Shown piece by piece: positions 9,204 to 18,073 of a DNA stretch of 64,000 bases. Every line of letters begins with the position of its first letter. The first letter of the stretch is position 1. A model generated the notes under the pieces. That model was not told where the DNA came from and ran no database searches. It saw only the letters and a list, made by a program, of their open reading frames with translations. Both the position numbers and the translations under genes were made by a program. The stretch spans positions 124,001-188,000 of the forward strand of contig JAEWAQ010000012.1 in the NCBI GenBank assembly GCA_023391635.1. Reading direction: 5' to 3'. Source of the DNA: Bacillota bacterium. Lineage in GTDB: Bacteria; Bacillota; Bacilli; Paenibacillales; Paenibacillaceae.

Positions 9204-10103
9204 TTAATAGATGCTTTCGCCTGTTGTTTTCTGACTTAACTTATTCAGGGAGACAACCATCACAACGCCCACAAGTGCCTTGAACAGTCCAATTGCCGTC
9301 GTATAGCTGTATTGACCGCCCATCAAGCCAACCCGATAGACATAGGTGTCAAATACGTCGCCAACTTCGCGCACGAGCGGATTAAGGAAGAACAACACTT
9401 GCTCTACATTCGCATCCAGAAGATGACCGATCCGCAAGGTGAGAAGGACGATGATTGCGGGCAGCAAGCCGGGCAACGTAATATTCCACATTCTGCGCCA
9501 ACGGCCTGCCCCGTCTACCATGGCGGCTTCATACAAGTTGGGGTTAATGCCGGTCATGGCAGCCAAATAAATAATCATGGACCAGCCGATTTCTTTCCAG
9601 ATGCCCGTACCTACCAGAATACCGAGAAAATAGCGCTGTTCGGTCAGAAACGAGATCGGTTTAAAGCCCATTCCGGTCAAAAAGGCATTGATAAATCCTT
9701 CTGTGGATAAAAGCTGGACAAATATACCCCCGACAATCACCCAAGATAAAAAATGGGGAAGATACAACAAGGATTGCACAACCCGCTTATACCAAACGAG
9801 TTGGATTTCATTAAGCAGCAATGCAAGCACCAGAGGAGCCGGAAAACCAAACACAATCGCATAGAATCCAAGCTTCAGGGAGTTCCGCAACACCATATAA
9901 AACTCTTCATATTCCATCATGAATATAAAGTGCTTGAGTCCTACCCAATGGCTATGAAGAATGCCTTTGAAGAGGTTGTAATCCTGGAAAGCAATCAGGT
10001 TTCCCGATATCGGGATATATTTGAAAATGATCAGATGCAAGAGCCCGGGCAAAGCAATTAGCACGAGCACGAGCGAATCAATAGATCGATATCTGGATGT
10101 CAT
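9204..10103 (-). CDS. ABC transporter permease, LplB type
   Basis: MalF-like membrane subunit (about 299 residues) that pairs with the downstream LplC-type permease. The EAA loop is DGAGRWRRMWNITLPGLLP, and the N-terminus has the family-typical LPGLLHLIIFKYIPISGNLIAF. The start at 10103 is set by AGGAGG six bases upstream; the upstream in-frame ATG at 10151 lacks a site. It lies between the solute-binding lipoprotein gene and lplC. Substrates of this subfamily include pectin or hemicellulose oligosaccharides and complex sugars; the exact one is unknown. Confidence 0.88.
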   Translation of the reverse strand: MTSRYRSIDSLVLVLIALPGLLHLIIFKYIPISGNLIAFQDYNLFKGILHSHWVGLKHFIFMMEYEEFYMVLRNSLKLGFYAIVFGFPAPLVLALLLNEIQLVWYKRVVQSLLYLPHFLSWVIVGGIFVQLLSTEGFINAFLTGMGFKPISFLTEQRYFLGILVGTGIWKEIGWSMIIYLAAMTGINPNLYEAAMVDGAGRWRRMWNITLPGLLPAIIVLLTLRIGHLLDANVEQVLFFLNPLVREVGDVFDTYVYRVGLMGGQYSYTTAIGLFKALVGVVMVVSLNKLSQKTTGESIY

Positions 10104-10171
10104 GTCAGCCCTCCTGTCTGAAATCAAAAGGGGAACGCGCCGATCTGGCAAGAGCGGTTCCCCGTCAACGA

Positions 10172-11782
10172 TTATTTCGTGCTATTGTACCAAGCTGTGG
10201 CTTCCTGAATGGCAGCCTCTCCCCCACGCTTCTTCCACTCTTGCACGAACTTGTCAAACCCGGCATCCAGCGGCTCCTTGCCAACAACCAGTTTGACAAA
10301 TGCATCATAGAACAGATTGCCGGAAATAAATCCTATGGACAGCTCGGGCCGTCCTTCCATCGCCTTCAAATCAGGCATGAACAGGGCATCGTTGCTGACG
10401 ATCGTTGCTTGGCTGTCTTCAATGGCTTTTAAAACACGTTCGCTATCGGGTTGCAGGGCAATAACCTTCGGATTGTTGATTCCGATCTCACGCGTGTTAA
10501 GAGATACACGGAAGAATCCGGAAGCGCCATTCTTATTGCCGGGGAATTCTTCGTCAAATACAATCTTCCCATCAACCTCTTGATAGTTATGATCTTTAAT
10601 GCCGTACAAGAAAAACTGTTCCGCATCCGGACTTGCCCAAGCCCATTCCAGATATTTAATGACTTCTTCCGGATTCTTGGTTTGGGTGGGGATGACGAAG
10701 ACAAAATAGATCTCGTCTGTCTGCACCTGCAGGCTCGTTTCCCCGCGAGGGCCTTTCGGCGGCTGAATCATGGTTATGGCTGCATCCGGCTGATCAATAT
10801 ATTTTTCCGGGTTGCCGTCAGTTGCATACTGGTAGGTGGCCGCACCCCACGAGCCCAAGTAGCCTTTGTACATCTCGCTTCTTCGGTCTGCTTGCTTCTT
10901 GGTGACAAAATCGCTGTGGATATAACCTTCGTCGTATAATTTCTTGTAGAAGGCAATGGCTTCTTTCATTTCAGGTTGTATAAAGTCAGGCTCCAAACGA
11001 TCCCCTTGGACATGCCAGGTTGCAGGGTTTACTCCGAATGATCCTGTAAATACATCATTCCATGCCAAGCCGTCAGTCAATGAAAGCGCATATTCGTTAT
11101 TGGGATTGCCGTCGCCATTCATGTCATTTTTCTTTACGCCTTCTGCGAAAGCGAGGAAATCGTCCAATGTTTCGGGCACGGGCATATTCAGCTTATCCAG
11201 CCAATCCTGACGGATCATCACGATGCGATCGGCAGGCTGCCCGGTTAGAACGGGAATGCCATAAATTTTGCCGTTCTTTGATACCTTGGGGCTGTTCCAA
11301 ACAAAATCAGGAATGGACTTCTTTAAAGTCGGCGCATACTGATCGATCAGGGGTCCAAGTTCATGAAACATATTTTGATCCACGGCACCCTGATGAACAT
11401 CCCAATCGATAGAAGCCGTTCGAACCAAGTCCGCAAGATCGCCTGAGGCGAATCGCAGTGCCAATTGCTGTCTGAAATCATCTCCGTGGGCCAGGAACTC
11501 GTAGGAGATATCATATCCGGATATTCGTTTCAATTCCTCATAGTAGATTTCTTTTTCTTTCTCCGGCGCAGTAGCAGCGAATGGAAAGCTGGAGTGGGAC
11601 GACAGGATATGAATCTTGGGCGGAGCTGTTGAAGCTCCGGGCGTTGTTGTCGAAGCCGAAGCTTGGCTATTTGAAGCTGCATGTTCCCCTTGATTGTTCT
11701 CTTTATTGCCGGAGCATGCTGACACAAGAACCGCGAGCATGATGATGGCAAGCCACAAGGATGTAAACTTAATAGGCCGCAT
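10172..11782 (-). CDS. Extracellular solute-binding lipoprotein, LipO type
   Basis: Binding protein for the ABC importer, about 536 residues, anchored outside the membrane. The signal sequence ends in the lipobox LVSAC with the lipidated Cys at residue 23, followed by a low-complexity Ser/Ala/Thr linker. The mature part has family motifs such as ASGDLADLVRT and FVIPTQTKNPEEVIKYLEW. ATG 11782 has GGAGGT nine bases upstream. It is the first transport gene of the minus-strand run, with a possible cre box upstream, and lies next to the YesMN pair that probably controls it. Confidence 0.9.
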   Translation of the reverse strand: MRPIKFTSLWLAIIMLAVLVSACSGNKENNQGEHAASNSQASASTTTPGASTAPPKIHILSSHSSFPFAATAPEKEKEIYYEELKRISGYDISYEFLAHGDDFRQQLALRFASGDLADLVRTASIDWDVHQGAVDQNMFHELGPLIDQYAPTLKKSIPDFVWNSPKVSKNGKIYGIPVLTGQPADRIVMIRQDWLDKLNMPVPETLDDFLAFAEGVKKNDMNGDGNPNNEYALSLTDGLAWNDVFTGSFGVNPATWHVQGDRLEPDFIQPEMKEAIAFYKKLYDEGYIHSDFVTKKQADRRSEMYKGYLGSWGAATYQYATDGNPEKYIDQPDAAITMIQPPKGPRGETSLQVQTDEIYFVFVIPTQTKNPEEVIKYLEWAWASPDAEQFFLYGIKDHNYQEVDGKIVFDEEFPGNKNGASGFFRVSLNTREIGINNPKVIALQPDSERVLKAIEDSQATIVSNDALFMPDLKAMEGRPELSIGFISGNLFYDAFVKLVVGKEPLDAGFDKFVQEWKKRGGEAAIQEATAWYNSTK

Positions 11783-11847
11783 GTTGAGCAATACCTCCTG
11801 AAGATAGGGATTCAAAGTGACAAAGGCCCTTGTCACTGATTAGTATA

Positions 11848-11862
11848 GGATAGCGCTTTCAT
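11848..11862 (-). promoter_or_regulatory. Possible cre (CcpA) box upstream of the transporter
   Basis: On the minus strand the sequence reads ATGAAAGCGCTATCC, close to the catabolite-responsive consensus TGAAAGCGCTTTCA. It lies about 65 bases upstream of the binding-protein start. Carbon-catabolite control of a sugar importer would be expected, but this is one near match without a defined promoter. Confidence 0.4.
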
Positions 11863-11913
11863 CATTTCTATGGAGATATCAATAGAGTTATGGCATTTTC
11901 AACATCGTTTCTT

Positions 11914-12984
11914 TCATGGAATGTTGCGGAATTCGGAAGGCGAACAACCGACTATTTTCTTGAATGTTTTGGAGAAATGAGTGTAGTCCTCCATGCCTAC
12001 CAGATGCCCGACTTCATAGACTTTGATGAAAGGTTGGCTCAACAGCCGCTTGGCATGCTGAATGCGCAGCTGTGTCAAATATTGTTTGAATGACACCCCT
12101 GTTGTTTTTTTCAATAATTGGCTGAAGTAATTTGGGGAAATCCCAAAATGGGCGGCGGCTTGATCCAGGCTTAATCGGGGGTCTGAATACCTTTCCGCAA
12201 TGAAACGCTGCGCGTCCTTCATAATCAGATGATATTGCTGCCAATTTCGGGATTCGCGAATTTGCACGGATGCTTGCTTCATTTGTTCTTGAAACAGGAG
12301 AAACAACTGCGCTGGTTCTTTGGGATTTATAGCCGCAATTCGGTCGGATAAATGGGCAAATGAGTGATGACTGCCGCCAAACGAATTCAACTCGCCCTCG
12401 AGAAAAACAAGATAATCGCCATATTTGGAGGCAATATCATGAAAATCGCATTCCGGGGCATTCAACATATCGTCTCTCATGCGATCCAGTTCTGCGTTCA
12501 TTTCAGCATCGTTAAGGTGCCAGAGCGCCTTGGCCATGTTCTCGGCATGCATCTTGCAGTCCAGCAACCATTGCTTGCGCCGGTTAGATACAGAAGTGCG
12601 GTTAAGCAGGCGGTTCTTCAATTTATTCATCACAGATAGGAAGTCATGGGTATTGAGCGGCTTCAACAAGTATTCGGTGACGCCGAATTTCAAAGCTCGC
12701 TGAGCGTATTCAAACTCATTATAGCCAGATATAATAATGCTTTCGGCCTGAAGGGCATGCGCATCCATCCACGTGAGCAGCTCGAGTCCATCCCATACCG
12801 GCATCCGGATATCCGTGATTAGAATATCCGGTTGATGCGCAAGGATCAGTTCCTTGGCTTCCATGCCATTCTTCGCTTCTGCAATGACGGCAAAGCCTTC
12901 CAAGTCATTTTCGATCAACGATCGGATACTTTTCTTGATCATGCGTTCGTCGTCCGCAAGTAGTACTTTATACAATTTGTTCAC
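11914..12984 (-). CDS. YesN-type response regulator with AraC DNA-binding domain
   Basis: Cytoplasmic regulator of 356 residues. The N-terminal receiver domain has the acidic pair ADDE, phospho-acceptor Asp58 (ILITDIRMP) and the conserved Lys in LLKPLN. The C-terminal AraC/XylS double helix-turn-helix covers about residues 255-356 (DQAAAHFGISPNYFSQLLKK, VGMEDYTHFSKTFKKIVG). Its start overlaps the stop of the upstream histidine kinase gene by four bases, so the two are co-translated. The target is probably the adjacent solute-binding protein/permease operon. Confidence 0.92.
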   Translation of the reverse strand: MNKLYKVLLADDERMIKKSIRSLIENDLEGFAVIAEAKNGMEAKELILAHQPDILITDIRMPVWDGLELLTWMDAHALQAESIIISGYNEFEYAQRALKFGVTEYLLKPLNTHDFLSVMNKLKNRLLNRTSVSNRRKQWLLDCKMHAENMAKALWHLNDAEMNAELDRMRDDMLNAPECDFHDIASKYGDYLVFLEGELNSFGGSHHSFAHLSDRIAAINPKEPAQLFLLFQEQMKQASVQIRESRNWQQYHLIMKDAQRFIAERYSDPRLSLDQAAAHFGISPNYFSQLLKKTTGVSFKQYLTQLRIQHAKRLLSQPFIKVYEVGHLVGMEDYTHFSKTFKKIVGCSPSEFRNIP

Positions 12985-14678
12985 TCCTTATCGTGCGAGA
13001 GATACGGAAGTTTGATTTCGATTTCGGTGCCTTCCTCGCCGGAATAATTAATTTGGAGTCCATAAGGTGCGCCGAAAGCCATCCTCAGCCGACTATGGAC
13101 ATTCCACATGCCGATGCCGGAATAAGCTTGTCTTACGTTCTGAAGTCCCTGATCTCCCTGATCTCCCAGATCGGAGTTGAACCGATCATTATAAGCCTTC
13201 ATGGTATCCTTGCCCATCCCCACTCCGCCATTGCGAACCAGAAGGGAATAATAGGAGGTTTGAGCTCGTCCGATGACGGAAAGCTCGCCCGGACTCCGTT
13301 TATGCTTGTCGTAGCCATGCAATATAGCATTCTCGATGATGGGCTGCAAGGTGAGGCAAAAGGTTTGTACATGATCCAGCGCCTCATCGTCTATATCAAG
13401 CGTAAAGTGCAGATCGTCGTAGCGCTCCTGTTGTATACTGATATACGATTGAATATGATTGATTTCTTTACGGAGAGATATGGGCATATGGGAATCGCTA
13501 ATGCTATAACGGAACATATCAGCGAGTTTAAGTACGATCTGACTGATGGGTTTGTTTCTGGCAATGACAGCATGTGAATTAATGATTTCCAAAGTATTGA
13601 ACAGAAAGTGTGGATTAATCTTGGCTTGCATAGCTTGCATGACAGCTTCTCTTTGTTTAATCTCCAATTCTTTCTCTTTGATGCGCGAGTGGTGGATTTG
13701 CCGTGCCAGATGTCCGATCTCCAACAGCATCTTGTGAAACACCATATAAGCAAGCAGCAAAATCACAACGCTTGCTCCAATGATTATAAATCGAAGCTGT
13801 CCAAGGTTGCCTATCAAGTCTTTTTTGGGGATTTCCAAGGTGACGGTCAAACCCGTGTAGGCAGAATTCATAAAAATATTCAAATGATTTTTTTGATTAT
13901 CCCAGGCGGTATGGTGTATTTGGCCGCCGGAAATGGCGCGAACCCGTTCGCTGTCCATTAGCGAACCAATCTTGTGGCGATCTTGAGAGTAAAGATATCG
14001 ATGTTGGCGATCCACAATTGAAATATGGACAGATTTATTCAAGCTTGCAGGCGCAACGATTTTCAGAATGGGGTCCATGGAAAAATCAATTCCGATCAAG
14101 CCGGCAATTTGAAAGGTAGCATTGTCAATAATGACTCTGTAAACGGTTATGACAGGAAACCCCGTCTGGGAGCTATAGGCACCCACAATCCCGAAATTGC
14201 GATCATATGCGCCGATCGCTGACCAATCGTTCAACCGGTCATCCATATCGACGTTGCCAAAGCTGTAGCCGTGGCGAGTCATAATAGAATAACCGACGAT
14301 GTCCTTCCGGCTATACAATAACTTCTGATAGAAATCATTGTTCACTTGTTCGGTCAATCGATATTTTTCATAAGAATCGTCAGGATTAAGTTTAATGAAT
14401 TGCTGGATCAGCGGATGCCCTGGCAAAGTAGAGGTGTCCGAACGAATATCCGCGAAGTATTGATCCAATTGATCGCTCATTTGCTGAATAAGTTGTTCGG
14501 TTAAGTCGACTGTATTATTTTCAATTTGGGAAACCGACCGATTATACCAGACCGAACCGAAAATGAGCAGCGGGATACAAAAGAAGACCAGGAAATAGAG
14601 AGTGAGCTTCTGCTTGATCGATAGCGACTGTATGAATGTTATTGAACTCACCCTTTTGTTATCGCTTGAATCTTGCAT
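12981..14678 (-). CDS. YesM-type sensor histidine kinase
   Basis: Membrane sensor of about 565 residues with an N-terminal helix (LTLYFLVFFCIPLLIFG), a long extracellular dCACHE-like sensing region, a second helix near residues 285-310, then a His_kinase domain. In the kinase domain INPHFLFNTLEIINSH holds the phosphorylated His, followed by LQPIIENAILHG (N box) and GIGMWNVHSRL (G box). It is the first gene of the yesMN-like pair. The start is uncertain: ATG 14678 is the first ATG but lacks a strong ribosome site; a TTG exists at 14708. It likely senses an extracellular sugar or its binding protein. Confidence 0.88.
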   Translation of the reverse strand: MQDSSDNKRVSSITFIQSLSIKQKLTLYFLVFFCIPLLIFGSVWYNRSVSQIENNTVDLTEQLIQQMSDQLDQYFADIRSDTSTLPGHPLIQQFIKLNPDDSYEKYRLTEQVNNDFYQKLLYSRKDIVGYSIMTRHGYSFGNVDMDDRLNDWSAIGAYDRNFGIVGAYSSQTGFPVITVYRVIIDNATFQIAGLIGIDFSMDPILKIVAPASLNKSVHISIVDRQHRYLYSQDRHKIGSLMDSERVRAISGGQIHHTAWDNQKNHLNIFMNSAYTGLTVTLEIPKKDLIGNLGQLRFIIIGASVVILLLAYMVFHKMLLEIGHLARQIHHSRIKEKELEIKQREAVMQAMQAKINPHFLFNTLEIINSHAVIARNKPISQIVLKLADMFRYSISDSHMPISLRKEINHIQSYISIQQERYDDLHFTLDIDDEALDHVQTFCLTLQPIIENAILHGYDKHKRSPGELSVIGRAQTSYYSLLVRNGGVGMGKDTMKAYNDRFNSDLGDQGDQGLQNVRQAYSGIGMWNVHSRLRMAFGAPYGLQINYSGEEGTEIEIKLPYLSHDKE

Positions 14679-14785
14679 CAATTTTACATGAAGGAATTCA
14701 GGTGTCAATTATATTGGAAAGCTACTGGGCGGTTAGCGGTATAATAATACATATCAATCAAGGCAGACAGATCGGAGAGGTGCGT

Positions 14786-15388
14786 ATGGCAAACACCGAC
14801 AAGTTCGAAATGATCGCGGGTATGTATGACACGCCGGAAAGAATCTACATCGCCAAGATATCGTCCGATGCCATTCGCAAGCATGTCGCTGACGCGAAAG
14901 GGAAGCATGCGATCGATTTCGGGTGCGGAACGGGTCTCGTCGGCATGAACTTGCTGGATGCGTTCGGCTCCGTGCTGTTTCTGGATACGTCGCCGAACAT
15001 GATCCATCAAGTCAGGGCGAAGATCGCGGAGTTGGGTATCCGGAATGCAGATACGCTGTGTTTTGATTTCGAGCAGGAAAGCCCAGCGGATTTGCGTGCG
15101 GACCATATCTTCATGGCGCAGGTTCTGCTGCATATTCCAGATGTGGAACCCGTCTTATCCAGGTTGTATGACGTGCTGAATGAAGGCGGGCATTTGCTTA
15201 TCGTAGATTTTGATAAGAATGAGCAGGTCGTATCGGATCTTGTTCATAATGGATTCGATCAAGGCGAGCTGGCGGACATGATGGGGCGGATCGGGTATCG
15301 GGATATTCGCTCCAAAACCTTCTATAAGGGAAGCAAAATCTTCATGGGGCAGGATGCGTCTATGTTTATTCTGGATGCTCGGAAGTGA
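14786..15388 (+). CDS. Class I SAM-dependent methyltransferase
   Basis: About 200 residues. SAM-binding motif I is AIDFGCGTGLVGMNLL, with the acidic motif II region (VLFLDTSPNM) and DVLNEGGHLLIVDFDKNE later. This is a UbiE/SmtA-like small-molecule methyltransferase fold; the substrate is unknown. ATG 14786 is supported by GGAGAGG upstream, whereas the longer frame from 14636 runs through the opposite-strand kinase 5' end. It is divergent from yesM and appears to stand alone. Confidence 0.8.
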   Translation: MANTDKFEMIAGMYDTPERIYIAKISSDAIRKHVADAKGKHAIDFGCGTGLVGMNLLDAFGSVLFLDTSPNMIHQVRAKIAELGIRNADTLCFDFEQESPADLRADHIFMAQVLLHIPDVEPVLSRLYDVLNEGGHLLIVDFDKNEQVVSDLVHNGFDQGELADMMGRIGYRDIRSKTFYKGSKIFMGQDASMFILDARK

Positions 15389-15412
15389 GGCGGTGGGATG
15401 GACACGCGCTGC

Positions 15413-15949
15413 TTAAGTTCTTCTGCTGCGGGTCCACCCTATGCCGGCGACAGCCAGCACGATCAGGACGACGGAACCGATGGCTGCGTAGGAGGCTCGG
15501 TCGGAAGACGCCTGAGGGCTGGCGGAGTCCGGCTGGCCGGAAGCGCCGCTCATTGGCAGTTCCTTGTTTTGCAGGAAGGCCAAGTCGTCTTGCGCATCGG
15601 CGATACGTCGAGACGGCCCGCACAGCGGGCTTTCCCATCCGTCTGCCGTATTCATCAGGTAGAACAAATAAGTCTCGCCCACCACGCTAGGTCCCCACGC
15701 CGCACCCCAAGTTGCATTTTCCAAAACCGTCAGTTCCTTCTGCTTCACGCCTTTATAGCTGCTCGTGACAGTCACTTGCACGCGATTCATCCTGCCGTCC
15801 GACTCCACCTGCGTCACGCTGCCGACGACGACTGCGTCATATTGCTGGTACGCCTCCTTGGGCGATGGCAGAGACGCACAGCTTAGCGCTTGCGCTTGCG
15901 CCGGTTGGATCAGCAGGAACAGGATGGCCATGCCGAGTAACACGCGCAT
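15413..15949 (-). CDS. Secreted TIMP/NTR-like protein with C-terminal membrane anchor
   Basis: 178 residues. A signal peptide (MRVLLGMAILFLLIQPAQAQA) is followed by CASLPSPKEAYQQYDAVVVGSV, with the conserved early Cys and VTVTSSYKGV strand pattern seen in bacterial proteins resembling tissue inhibitors of metalloproteinase (OB-fold NTR). A second Cys occurs in ESPLCGPSRRI. The C-terminus has a hydrophobic helix (AAIGSVVLIVLAVAGIG) followed by Arg residues, a tail anchor. The family assignment is from pattern only; its function in bacteria is unknown. Confidence 0.6.
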   Translation of the reverse strand: MRVLLGMAILFLLIQPAQAQALSCASLPSPKEAYQQYDAVVVGSVTQVESDGRMNRVQVTVTSSYKGVKQKELTVLENATWGAAWGPSVVGETYLFYLMNTADGWESPLCGPSRRIADAQDDLAFLQNKELPMSGASGQPDSASPQASSDRASYAAIGSVVLIVLAVAGIGWTRSRRT

Positions 15950-16049
15950 AGGGCACCGCCTTTCCGAACGAGAATGTCTCTACTGCTTGAATAGACGCGG
16001 CGGGGGCGGGAAATGTTCCAAGGTGCGGGAGGAAAGTAACGATAAGTTG

Positions 16050-16154
16050 GTTGAGGTCACCCGTGAGTTTGTTATATAATTTGATTATTCGTATTGATGG
16101 AGGGTTCGTACATTGATGATGATGGCCGTTTTCTTGACAGTTGCGAATTCATGA
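16050..16154 (+). other. Promoter and possible 13-codon leader peptide in a 440-base gap
   Basis: The gap 15950-16389 holds a promoter-like pair (TTGAGG at 16050, TATAAT 18 bases later) and a GGAGGG site at 16099. A short frame then reads TTG/ATG to TGA, 16113-16154 (MMMAVFLTVANS after the first codon). It is followed at once by GTTGC-N10-GCAAC. It could be a leader peptide, a truncated gene or chance. The rest of the gap up to the hairpin at 16319 shows nothing recognisable. Confidence 0.3.
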
Positions 16155-16318
16155 GCAACTGAATAAGTCGGGTAGCATGGAGTAAGCGATTCGAAACGTT
16201 TGTTTCGGGTGCTGCTTGTCATGGTTATTCATGCTCTTCGGCAGTCAAGGAACGGGACATTCCATCCTGTACAATCTTAGGCTCCCCCTATTTAGGGTTC
16301 GCCGTATTTGTGCGCACA

Positions 16319-16353
16319 AACGTGAATGGACTTATGTTCATTCGCGTTTTTTT
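16319..16353 (+). terminator. Hairpin with T-run just upstream of a methyltransferase gene
   Basis: AACGTGAATGGAC and TGTTCATTCGCGTT form a stem followed by seven T residues. It sits 37 bases before the next start codon with no full gene upstream on this strand. It is therefore either an attenuator in the leader of that gene or the end of a small RNA begun at the promoter near 16050. Confidence 0.6.
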
Positions 16354-16389
16354 ATGCGCCAAAAAACCAATACGAAGGAGAATGGATAG

Positions 16390-17448
16390 ATGGCTCTTTA
16401 TTTTGCGACCGTTCTGCCGGGACTTGAGACGATATTGGAGAGCGAAATCCGCGTCAAAATAACGGAGGCTAAAGATCTGCGCATCGAGCGCGGCAAAGTT
16501 TTTTTTCATTCAAGCTTGCCTGTTGAATCCTTTACGGTATTACGAACGGCGGATAACTTGTACATGCTCATTCACCGGTTCAGGGTCGGTCCGCATAAGA
16601 AACATTTGGCCGACATCCAATATGAAATATCTCGGTTGGATCTGTCTTTTGCCGTGAAGAAGAGATATGGCGGCATGGTTCGGTTCAAAGTCAATGCCAG
16701 CAGGATGGGGCATCATACCTATTCGCGGTTTGATGCGGCAGAGGCGGCAGCGAAAGGAATTGCAAGGCGGGATAGCCGGTTTCGAGAGGATGTGGCCGGA
16801 GCTCACCAAGTGGAGTTTCGGCTCGACATCTATCATGAGGATTCGATCTTTGCAGTGCGGCTAACGGATGCCTCGTATCGCTATCGCAGCAATCGACGAA
16901 GGTTTACGACGGCTGCTTTGCGCCCTACTGTCGCACATGCGCTCGTATGGGCGTCGAGTCCTCAGGAAGAGGATCGGTTCATCGATCCTTGCTGCGGCTC
17001 GGGCACAATTCTGTCGGAACGCTTGGCCTACCCTTATTCGCAAATATACGGAGGCGATCTCTCAGCGGAAGCGGTTGAGGCTACGATCGAAAATACGGGC
17101 TTCCATGAACGACTCGAGATCAAACACTGGGACGCCAGGAACCTCCCGATTGACGCCGCAGCAGTCGATAAAGTGATTACCAATTTGCCCTTCGGGAGAA
17201 AAATATCGGCCGGTGAAAATATACCGAAGCTGTACGACGATCTGTTGCGAGAGATGAAGCGGATCGTAAAAAACGACGGAGTTATCCTGTGCTTGACTGA
17301 TGCGGGCGATGCGGTACAGGATGCCGTTGAAAAGCTGCATTTAAGCTGTTCGCCGTTGGCCACCCTTTGTTTAAAGGGGGTTTATCCGACACTTTATAGG
17401 CTAAATAAGGGCAACTTCCACGATCATATTGCAGGGATTGACGGTTGA
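16390..17448 (+). CDS. THUMP-domain class I RNA methyltransferase
   Basis: 352 residues. The N-terminal THUMP-containing half (to about residue 160) precedes a Rossmann methyltransferase domain with motif I FIDPCCGSGTILSE and catalytic motif IV NLPFG, the N2-guanine methyltransferase form of (N/D)PPY. It resembles Trm14/TrmN and the RlmL N-half, so the likely reaction is SAM-dependent N2-methylation of a guanine in tRNA or rRNA; the precise base is not readable. ATG 16390 follows GAAGGAGAATGGATAG. The last 25 bases overlap the convergent merR-type gene. Confidence 0.85.
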   Translation: MALYFATVLPGLETILESEIRVKITEAKDLRIERGKVFFHSSLPVESFTVLRTADNLYMLIHRFRVGPHKKHLADIQYEISRLDLSFAVKKRYGGMVRFKVNASRMGHHTYSRFDAAEAAAKGIARRDSRFREDVAGAHQVEFRLDIYHEDSIFAVRLTDASYRYRSNRRRFTTAALRPTVAHALVWASSPQEEDRFIDPCCGSGTILSERLAYPYSQIYGGDLSAEAVEATIENTGFHERLEIKHWDARNLPIDAAAVDKVITNLPFGRKISAGENIPKLYDDLLREMKRIVKNDGVILCLTDAGDAVQDAVEKLHLSCSPLATLCLKGVYPTLYRLNKGNFHDHIAGIDG

Positions 17449-17897
17449 ACGGCGATTGACTTCGGTTGCGGAACGGGTCTTGTCGGGATCAGCTTGTGTC
17501 TTGCGGCCTGACTCTCATCCGAGCAGTCCTGTCGGTATCGGCCTTCCTCCAGCTTCATGTCGATAAAATCGACGACCTGCTGCAGCGATGCGATCTGGCT
17601 GACGATATACTCGCGGTGGCTCCTCATGCGTTCGGCCAGTTCAGGATATTCCGCGGGATCGGCATCGATGGAGACGCCCAAGAAGGGCCGCATTTCTTCC
17701 AACGACATGCCGGTTTTCTTCAGACAGGAGATCAGCCGGATCGCCTCGATATCCTTCCGCCGGTAGATACGGTGCCCGTTGTCCTTCCGGTCCGCCCGCG
17801 GGAGCAGAGCGATCTTCTCATAGTAACGGATCGTATCCTCGGAAATCCCGGTTTGTTCGGCGGTCTGTTTGATCGTAAAAGCGTGCTCAGTCTCCAT
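17424..17897 (-). CDS. MerR-family regulator
   Basis: 157 residues. The N-terminal winged helix begins FTIKQTAEQTGISEDTIRYYEK and continues RRKDIEAIRLISCLKKTGMSLEE, typical of MerR proteins. A dimerisation helix follows (about residues 85-120). The C-terminal tail has a single Cys in DCSDES, so a metal site is not evident; an organic or stress signal is more likely. ATG 17897 has GGGAGGG seven bases upstream. It is divergent from an SDR gene, and both promoters carry the long spacer and dyad that MerR proteins use. Confidence 0.88.
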   Translation of the reverse strand: METEHAFTIKQTAEQTGISEDTIRYYEKIALLPRADRKDNGHRIYRRKDIEAIRLISCLKKTGMSLEEMRPFLGVSIDADPAEYPELAERMRSHREYIVSQIASLQQVVDFIDMKLEEGRYRQDCSDESQAARHKLIPTRPVPQPKSIAVQPSIPAI

Positions 17898-17931
17898 TTC
17901 ATTCCCTCCCGGAGGATTGCTTGATGAGTGG

Positions 17932-17962
17932 ATTATACATCTTGGAGTTGGCTCCAAGTCAA
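17932..17962 (-). promoter_or_regulatory. MerR-type promoter/operator of the regulator gene
   Basis: On the minus strand: TTGACT, a 19-base spacer, TATAAT. The spacer holds the perfect dyad CTTGGAG-N4-CTCCAAG (17941-17958 on the plus strand). A 19-base spacer with a centred dyad is the hallmark of MerR-controlled promoters, so the regulator probably controls itself. Confidence 0.75.
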
Positions 17963-18000
17963 GTCTCTTTTCCTTAGAATAAAAAATTACATTTCGCGTC

Positions 18001-18031
18001 TTGACTTGAAGTCGACTCCAAGTTATAGAAT
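18001..18031 (+). promoter_or_regulatory. MerR-type promoter/operator of the SDR gene
   Basis: TTGACT (18001-18006), 19-base spacer, TAGAAT (18026-18031). ACTTGAAGTCGACTCCAAGT (18004-18023) is a nearly perfect palindrome and matches the dyad in the opposite promoter (CTTGGAG/CTCCAAG). Confidence 0.75.
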
Positions 18032-18073
18032 GTGCGCTATTAAGGAAAATATGGCTTCGGGAGGAGACGTGCA

